A DNA stretch of 18,858 bases from Alsobacter sp040380755 (GTDB taxonomy: Bacteria; Pseudomonadota; Alphaproteobacteria; Rhizobiales; Beijerinckiaceae): positions 1-18,858 of the forward strand of contig JBEIIL010000072.1 in the NCBI GenBank assembly GCA_040380755.1. The letters run 5' to 3'. Shown here one piece after another: positions 14,568 to 18,858 of this stretch (positions within the stretch are counted from its first letter, which is position 1; every line of letters begins with the position of its first letter). Under the pieces are notes generated by a model. The model was not told where the DNA came from. It searched no databases and saw only the letters and a program-made list of their open reading frames with translations. Made by a program: the position numbers and the translations under genes.

Positions 14568-14585
14568 GCCGGCCACTTGGCCGGC
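14568..14585 (-). terminator. Hairpin in GlsB leader / after GNAT gene
   Basis: GCCGGCC (14568-14574) and GGCCGGC (14579-14585) form a 7-bp GC stem around a 4-nt loop, 21 nt upstream of the GlsB-like start. It could be a leader structure or a second terminator for the upstream GNAT gene. No T-tract is present. Confidence 0.35.
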
Positions 14586-14597
14586 CGAGACCGAAGA

Positions 14598-14621
14598 TGA
14601 CAGGCCGTGATCCGGCTGTCA
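14598..14621 (-). terminator. Terminator-like hairpin after the GNAT gene
   Basis: TGACAG (14598-14603) pairs with CTGTCA (14616-14621) and the stem continues inward CCG/CGG past one bulged G, giving nine pairs around a 5-nt loop. On the minus strand it lies 42 nt beyond the GNAT stop and is followed by TCTTCGG, a weak pyrimidine run. A terminator for the decarboxylase-GNAT unit is plausible. Confidence 0.45.
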
Positions 14622-14663
14622 GCCCCGCGAGACTGGCTGACCTTTCCGTGTCACCGGCCGCGC

Positions 14664-15230
14664 CTAGCGCGCCGCCACCGTGGGCGGGGGCGGCGCCGCG
14701 GTGGTGCCAAGGCCAAGCGAGCGCTGGACCATGACGCTGTCGGCCCATTTTCCGTATTTGTAGCCGACGCCCTGCAGCAGGCCGACGCGGGTGAAGCCGA
14801 AGCGCTCGTGCAGGCCGAGCGAGGCGGCATTGTCGGCGTCGATATAGCCGATCATCTGGCGGAAGCCGGACGCCGCGCAGGCATCGATGAGCCCCTGCAT
14901 CAGCAGCCGGCCGATGCCGTGGCCGAGATGCTCGTGGTGGACGTAGATCGAGTGCTTCACCGTGTAGCGATAGGCTGGCCGCTTGCGAAACAGAACCACA
15001 TAGGCGTAGCCCACCACCTCGCCACCGCGCGTGGCGACCAGATGCGGGAAGCGCCGGTTGCGCAGGTTCTTGCGCCGGTCGCGCAGATCGTCGGGCTGGG
15101 GGGTGTCGGAGTCCTCCACCCCCTCCTCGATGCCGCGCCGGATGTGGCGACGGTAGATGGCGAGCATCGGCTCGACGTCGCTGTCGCGCGACGGCCGGAC
15201 GATGACCGGCGGATCGTTCTGCATGGGCAT
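14664..15230 (-). CDS. GNAT-family N-acetyltransferase (phosphinothricin-acetyltransferase-like)
   Basis: This 188-residue protein is a GNAT acetyltransferase. Motif A is YVHHEHLGHGIGRLLMQGLI, with the acetyl-CoA pyrophosphate loop HLGHGIG (101-107), and motif B is YIDADNAASLGLHERFGF. The block GVGYKYGKWADSVMVQRSL near the C-terminus and the N-terminal VRPSRDSDVEPMLAIYRRHI are typical of the Pat/YncA subgroup, whose known substrates are amino-acid-like amines. The start is ATG 15230 or ATG 15224; neither has a strong ribosome-binding site. It begins 15 nt after the decarboxylase stop, so the pair is almost certainly cotranscribed; acetylation of the decarboxylase substrate or product is a reasonable but untested inference. 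The tail is proline-rich. Confidence 0.88.
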   Translation of the reverse strand: MPMQNDPPVIVRPSRDSDVEPMLAIYRRHIRRGIEEGVEDSDTPQPDDLRDRRKNLRNRRFPHLVATRGGEVVGYAYVVLFRKRPAYRYTVKHSIYVHHEHLGHGIGRLLMQGLIDACAASGFRQMIGYIDADNAASLGLHERFGFTRVGLLQGVGYKYGKWADSVMVQRSLGLGTTAAPPPPTVAAR

Positions 15231-15245
15231 TCCCGTGGTGGCCGC

Positions 15246-17603
15246 CTATTCGGCGACCACGTAAGTATGCAGCCGGACGCGGCCGGATGCATCCACCTCG
15301 CGATACACGCCCTGGATCTCCACATCGAAGCCCGGGAAGGTGTTGAACGAGGTCTCGAACATCTTCAGGTAGTCGATCATCGGCTGGGCCCGGGCGGTGA
15401 GCCGCTCGCCCGGCACGATGGTGGCGATGCCGGGCGGGTAGACCACGAAGGGCGTGGTGGCGACGCGGCCGCCGATCTCGTCGATGGGCAGAAACTCGAC
15501 ATCGTTGCGCACCAGGTAGCGCGCCGCCTCCGCCGGCGACATCGCCATCTCGGGCAAATGCTCGGGCGCAAACTGGCGCGCCTGCAGGCCGCTGACATCG
15601 TCGTCGCGGAAGAAGCCATGCATCGACGCGCACAGGTCGCGCAGCCGAACGCCGGCGTAACGGGCCGGGCGGCGGCGGTAGAACTCGGGGATCACGTCCT
15701 CCAGCAGGGCGTTGTCGTCGTGCAGCTTCTTGAAGGCGACGAGGCCGCTGATCAGCGTGCCGGCCTTGCTGGCCTCGACGCCCGGCGTCAGCAGGAACAG
15801 CAGCGAGTTGAGATCGTTCTTCTCGGCGACGATGCGGTTCTCGCGCAGGAACTGGGCCACGACCGGGGCGGGGATGCCGTGCTCCTCATAGGCGCCGGTC
15901 ACGCGATCGAAGCCCGGCGTCAGCAGCGTCAGCTTGTTGGGGTCGGTCATGGCGAAGCCGTCCGTCAACCCGGCGAAGCCGTGCCAGGCCGCCTCGGGCG
16001 CCAGGCTCCAATAGGCCGGATCGGAGGCCAGCTGGTCGGTGCCCACCGTCTCCCAGGCGACATCGTGGACAGCGCCTGCGCGCGCCGCGTCAGGAATGCG
16101 GACACGGTCCGGCACGAAGGGCTCGAAGAACCAGCGGCGCTCAGGCCGCGATTCCTTTTCCTCGAACTCGCGGCGCACGGCGCGGATCTTCTTGCGCAGC
16201 TCGATGCCGAGCCGGATCGTGTCGTCCCACAGGACCTCGCCGGAGCGGCCCTTCATCATCTGCGCGCCGACGTCGAGCGAGGCGAACAGCGGATAGAAGG
16301 GCGAGGTCGAGGCGTGCTGCATGAAGCTCTCGTTGAAGCGGCGATGCTCGACCCGGCGCTTCTGGCCGCGGATGTGGCGGTCCTTCATGTGGATCTGCGA
16401 GGCCTGCGAGAAGCTCGCCAGCTGCTTGTGGGTCGACTGGGTCGCGATGATGCCCGGCGCGTCGGGGCCGAGATCCTTGAGGCCCATGGCAAACCGCCCG
16501 GCATAGAGCGGGTGGAACTTCATGAAGCCGGCCCAGGCCTCGTCGAACAGGATGTAGTCGCAGAGGTGCCCGATCGCCTGGACGATCATCTCGGCGCTGT
16601 GGATGGTGCCGTCATAGGTGCACTGCTCGACCACGGCGACGCGGAACGGCCGCGGCCGGCGCCACGCCTCGGGATCTTTCACCAGCGGGTTGGTGCGGAT
16701 GCGCTCGCGCAGCACCTCCTCGTCGAGGGCGTCCCAGCGCATCGGGCCGATGAGGCCCCAGGCGTTGCGCACCGTCGGGATGTACACCGGGATGCCGCCG
16801 GAAATCATCAGCGCGCCGTGGTGGGCGGCCTTGTGGTTGTTGCGGTCGAACAGCACGAGATCGCCGTCGGTGACCAGCGCCGCCAGCGCCACCTTGTTGG
16901 AGGTGGAGGTGCCGTTGAGCACGAAATAGGTCTTCTCGGCGCCGAAGATCTGCGCCGCCTCCTTCTGCGCCTGCAGGGCCGGGCCCTCGTGGGTCAGCAG
17001 GTCGCCGAGATCCAGCACCGAATTGTCGAGGTCGTCGCGGAACACCGCCTCGCCGAGATGCTCCATGAACACCCGGCCGATGGGGCTGCGGCTATAGAAC
17101 ACGCCGCCATTGTGGCCCGGGCAGGTCCAGAGCTGGTTGCCCTCCTCGGCATAGTCCACCAGCGCGCCGAAGAACGGCGTCTTCAGCGTCTCGGCATATT
17201 GCTTCAGCCGGCTGATCAGGTTCTTGGCGATGAAGGCCGGCGTCTCCTCGGAGAGGAAGACATAGCCGTCGATGAAGTCCAGCACCTCGACAGGCAGGTC
17301 CTCGAAGCGCTTGCGGCGGATCAGCAGGATGATGGGAAAGTCGAGGCCGCGCCGGCGCATCAGGTTGATCAGCGCCGAGGTCTTGCCCTCCAGCCCCTTC
17401 TTGCCCCAGTCGACCACCATGCAGCCGATGGCGGCGTCGGTCTGCACCGCGATCTCGGCGTCCTCGAGCTTGCGCGCCTTGACGACCTCGAAGCCCGACC
17501 GCTCGATCTCGGCGACGATCTGGTTGAACCGGATGCCCTCGAGATCGTCCGCATCGAAGGCGGGCGTCGAGAACAGGAAGGTGAAGCGCCTGAAATAGTC
17601 CAT
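15246..17603 (-). CDS. Large Orn/Lys/Arg decarboxylase, AdiA-like (PLP-dependent)
   Basis: This 785-residue protein is a fold-type I, PLP-dependent basic amino acid decarboxylase producing a polyamine or diamine from arginine, lysine or ornithine. The N-terminal wing domain (1-140, with DWGKKG at 65-70) has a response-regulator-like fold. The core has the phosphate-binding LNGTSTSNKVAL (229-240), DEAWAGF (354-360) with the PLP-contacting aspartate, and TQSTHKQLASFSQASQIH, in which K393 should carry PLP. The C-terminal domain includes WHGF and VVYPPGI blocks shared with E. coli AdiA (about 755 residues). The ATG at 17603 begins MDYFRRFTFLFST as expected; its ribosome-binding site is weak. Substrate cannot be fixed by eye. 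A leader inverted repeat (17627-17688) lies just upstream, and a GNAT gene 15 nt downstream. Confidence 0.92.
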   Translation of the reverse strand: MDYFRRFTFLFSTPAFDADDLEGIRFNQIVAEIERSGFEVVKARKLEDAEIAVQTDAAIGCMVVDWGKKGLEGKTSALINLMRRRGLDFPIILLIRRKRFEDLPVEVLDFIDGYVFLSEETPAFIAKNLISRLKQYAETLKTPFFGALVDYAEEGNQLWTCPGHNGGVFYSRSPIGRVFMEHLGEAVFRDDLDNSVLDLGDLLTHEGPALQAQKEAAQIFGAEKTYFVLNGTSTSNKVALAALVTDGDLVLFDRNNHKAAHHGALMISGGIPVYIPTVRNAWGLIGPMRWDALDEEVLRERIRTNPLVKDPEAWRRPRPFRVAVVEQCTYDGTIHSAEMIVQAIGHLCDYILFDEAWAGFMKFHPLYAGRFAMGLKDLGPDAPGIIATQSTHKQLASFSQASQIHMKDRHIRGQKRRVEHRRFNESFMQHASTSPFYPLFASLDVGAQMMKGRSGEVLWDDTIRLGIELRKKIRAVRREFEEKESRPERRWFFEPFVPDRVRIPDAARAGAVHDVAWETVGTDQLASDPAYWSLAPEAAWHGFAGLTDGFAMTDPNKLTLLTPGFDRVTGAYEEHGIPAPVVAQFLRENRIVAEKNDLNSLLFLLTPGVEASKAGTLISGLVAFKKLHDDNALLEDVIPEFYRRRPARYAGVRLRDLCASMHGFFRDDDVSGLQARQFAPEHLPEMAMSPAEAARYLVRNDVEFLPIDEIGGRVATTPFVVYPPGIATIVPGERLTARAQPMIDYLKMFETSFNTFPGFDVEIQGVYREVDASGRVRLHTYVVAE

Positions 17604-17626
17604 GTGAGCCCCGCCGTGTCGCAACG

Positions 17627-17688
17627 GGCCCGGTGTCGGCGCATTGTGTGACGACTCTGTGACGAACGGTCCCGGCGCCGACCGGGCC
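17627..17688 (-). promoter_or_regulatory. Inverted repeat enclosing TGTGACGA direct repeats, decarboxylase leader
   Basis: The arm at 17627-17642 (GGCCCGGT, then two unpaired bases, then CGGCGC) pairs with 17675-17688 over 14 positions, leaving a 32-nt loop. Within the loop TGTGACGA occurs at 17647-17654 and 17658-17665, 11 bp apart, about one helical turn. The element ends 24 nt before the decarboxylase start codon, so it may be an operator or an RNA leader structure; it could also help terminate transcripts of the preceding gene. The repeats are directly visible; the function is inferred. Confidence 0.5.
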
Positions 17689-17707
17689 ATCTATGCCACC
17701 CGTGCCG

Positions 17708-17727
17708 CGCGCCGACCGATCGGCGCG
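17708..17727 (-). terminator. Terminator-like hairpin after the substrate-binding protein gene
   Basis: CGCGCCGA (17708-17715) and TCGGCGCG (17720-17727) form a perfect 8-bp stem with a CCGA loop, 38 nt beyond the stop of the substrate-binding protein gene. No T-tract follows on the minus strand, so termination is only suggested by position. Confidence 0.4.
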
Positions 17728-17765
17728 GCGGGACGGCCGCGCCAACCTCTCTGCCGGACCCGGCG

Positions 17766-18743
17766 TCAGTCGATGATCCGGTCCGCCCGGGCCAGCAGCG
17801 ATGGCGGAACGTCGAGGGAGATCTGCCGGGCGGCTCCGGCATTGATCACCAGCTCCAGCACCGTCGGCTGCTCGATCGGCAGGGTTTCGGCCCGTGCGCC
17901 GCGCAGGATGCGGTCGACGAAATAGCCGGCCCGCCGGTAGCTTTCCGCCAGCCGCGGGCCGAAGGTCAGCACGGCACCCGCCTCGGCCATCACGGCCCAG
18001 CCGGACAGGGCCGGAATGCTCAGCTGCCGCGACAGGTCGAGGATCGCCGCGCGGTTCTGCACCGTGAATCCGTCCGACCGGATCAGCAGGGCCTGCGGTG
18101 AGGCGGCGGCCACCGCGGGCAGCACGGTCGGCAACACGGTGCGGCTGTCGGCCGGGTGGTAGGTGAGCTGGAACTGCAGCTCGCGCCCCCTGCCCTCCAG
18201 CCAGCCGCGCTCGAGATGCTCGCCCGGATGCAGCGGGTTGTAGATGACCGCGACGCGGCGCAGCTCCGGCGCCATCTCGCGCAGGAAGTCGAGCCGCTTG
18301 GCGTTGAGCTCGGCGGCCAGCAGCGTGATGCCCGTCGCGTCGTAGCGCGGATGGGCCAGATCGGTGGCAAAGCCGCTGACCACCGGATCGGCGCTGAACT
18401 GGTAGACCACCGGCGTCTGGCGCTTCGCCCGGATCACCGCACCGGTCGCCTGTGCATGGGTCACGATGACGGCGACGCGCGCCGCCTCGAGCTCGGCCAC
18501 CAGGCCGGGGATGCGGCCGGGGTCGCCGTCCGCATAGCGGGCCATGATCTGCGCCGACTGGCCGAGCCGCCAGCCCTGCGCGACGAGGCCCTCCTGGAAG
18601 CCCGACAGGAACGGCTCCGACAGCGCTGCAACGCCGCCGCCGATGAAACCGATCTGCACCGCGCCGCGCGTCTGCGCCGCGGCCGGCAGCGTTGCGGTGA
18701 CGCCTGTCGCAGCAGCGCCCAGGAGAATGTCGCGTCGGTTCAT
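17766..18743 (-). CDS. Tat-exported ABC_sub_bind-family substrate-binding protein
   Basis: This 325-residue protein belongs to the ABC_sub_bind (PF04392-type) periplasmic substrate-binding proteins. The N-terminus MNRRDILLGAAATG with a hydrophobic stretch and AAA (21-23) is a twin-arginine signal. The fold is marked by IGFIGGGVAALSEPFLSGFQEGLVAQGW, then ARYADGDPGRIPGLVAELEAARVAVIVTH, PVVYQFSADPVVSGF, and FGPRLAESYRRAGYFVDRILRGA. Relatives bind tryptophan or other small solutes, but many Hyphomicrobiales copies are orphans of unknown ligand; no permease or ATPase gene is present in this window. The ATG at 18743 has GAGGGAGG about 6 nt upstream. A hairpin follows the gene. Confidence 0.9.
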   Translation of the reverse strand: MNRRDILLGAAATGVTATLPAAAQTRGAVQIGFIGGGVAALSEPFLSGFQEGLVAQGWRLGQSAQIMARYADGDPGRIPGLVAELEAARVAVIVTHAQATGAVIRAKRQTPVVYQFSADPVVSGFATDLAHPRYDATGITLLAAELNAKRLDFLREMAPELRRVAVIYNPLHPGEHLERGWLEGRGRELQFQLTYHPADSRTVLPTVLPAVAAASPQALLIRSDGFTVQNRAAILDLSRQLSIPALSGWAVMAEAGAVLTFGPRLAESYRRAGYFVDRILRGARAETLPIEQPTVLELVINAGAARQISLDVPPSLLARADRIID

Positions 18744-18858
18744 GGGGACCTCCCTCCGGATGCGCCTCGCGAGCGCAGTCTAAGCCAGTCATGGCGTACA
18801 GGCATCTTATACCAAATCCTCTGAGGCGTGACTCGTTTGGGATTCCCGAAGCAGCGAA

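Noticed and set aside
14607..17651. 1,014-residue plus-strand open frame antisense to the decarboxylase
   Set aside because: It mirrors the decarboxylase and GNAT genes, is low-complexity (H, D, R, G, V-rich) and has no domain pattern; long antisense frames are expected at this GC content.
17092..18792. 566-residue minus-strand frame overlapping the substrate-binding protein and decarboxylase
   Set aside because: It is out of frame with both real genes and has frameshift-like arginine-rich composition.
18806..18850. Possible promoter (TATAAG on the minus strand) and TTTGGGATTCCCGAA inverted repeat upstream of the substrate-binding protein gene
   Set aside because: No acceptable -35 element at proper spacing, and the inverted repeat is short; too weak to list as a feature, though the AT-rich patch may belong to an intergenic repeat continuing beyond the window.

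Overview
The window is a very GC-rich stretch of an alphaproteobacterial chromosome, most likely from the order Hyphomicrobiales (Rhizobiales). That placement is inferred from the RcGTA-type gene transfer agent (GTA) cluster, the orphan Tat-exported ABC_sub_bind protein, and an intergenic palindromic element of a style seen in that order. No rRNA, tRNA, CRISPR array or insertion sequence was seen. Nearly all long open frames beyond those listed are GC-driven shadows of real genes.

Positions 1-13356 hold a GTA structural cluster on the minus strand, read from right to left: an rcc01685-type head protein, a small proline-rich protein, the prohead protease (g4), the major capsid protein (g5), connector (g6), stopper (g7), tail terminator (g8), tail tube (g9), g10, a tail assembly chaperone (g10.1), tape measure (g11), distal tail (g12), hub (g13), NlpC/P60 peptidase (g14) and the megatron (g15), which runs off the left edge. 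Many junctions are 4-bp ATGA or GTGA overlaps. The proteins look intact, with active-site residues in place where they can be judged. The order is that of RcGTA, with three departures. (1) Terminase and portal genes, normally just upstream, are absent; a potassium-channel gene sits there instead. (2) Two plus-strand protease genes lie between g5 and g6: a peptidoglycan-binding/M35-type metallopeptidase whose 3' part is strikingly AT-richer, and a secreted trypsin-like protease. (3) A plus-strand DUF465 (YdcH-like) gene and a REP-like palindromic element lie between g11 and g12; the element supplies the g11 stop codon.

Positions 13467-18743 hold chromosomal genes, also on the minus strand. Read in the direction of transcription they are: a Tat-exported ABC_sub_bind substrate-binding protein, a large AdiA-like Orn/Lys/Arg decarboxylase with a GNAT acetyltransferase 15 bp behind it, a GlsB/YeaQ-type small membrane protein, and a six-TM voltage-sensor-type K+ channel with a C-terminal zinc ribbon. 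The decarboxylase leader carries an inverted repeat enclosing two TGTGACGA direct repeats.

The most interesting question is whether the split GTA cluster is still a working particle whose packaging genes lie elsewhere, and whether the two embedded proteases are cargo, lysis or maturation functions of it, or unrelated passengers.
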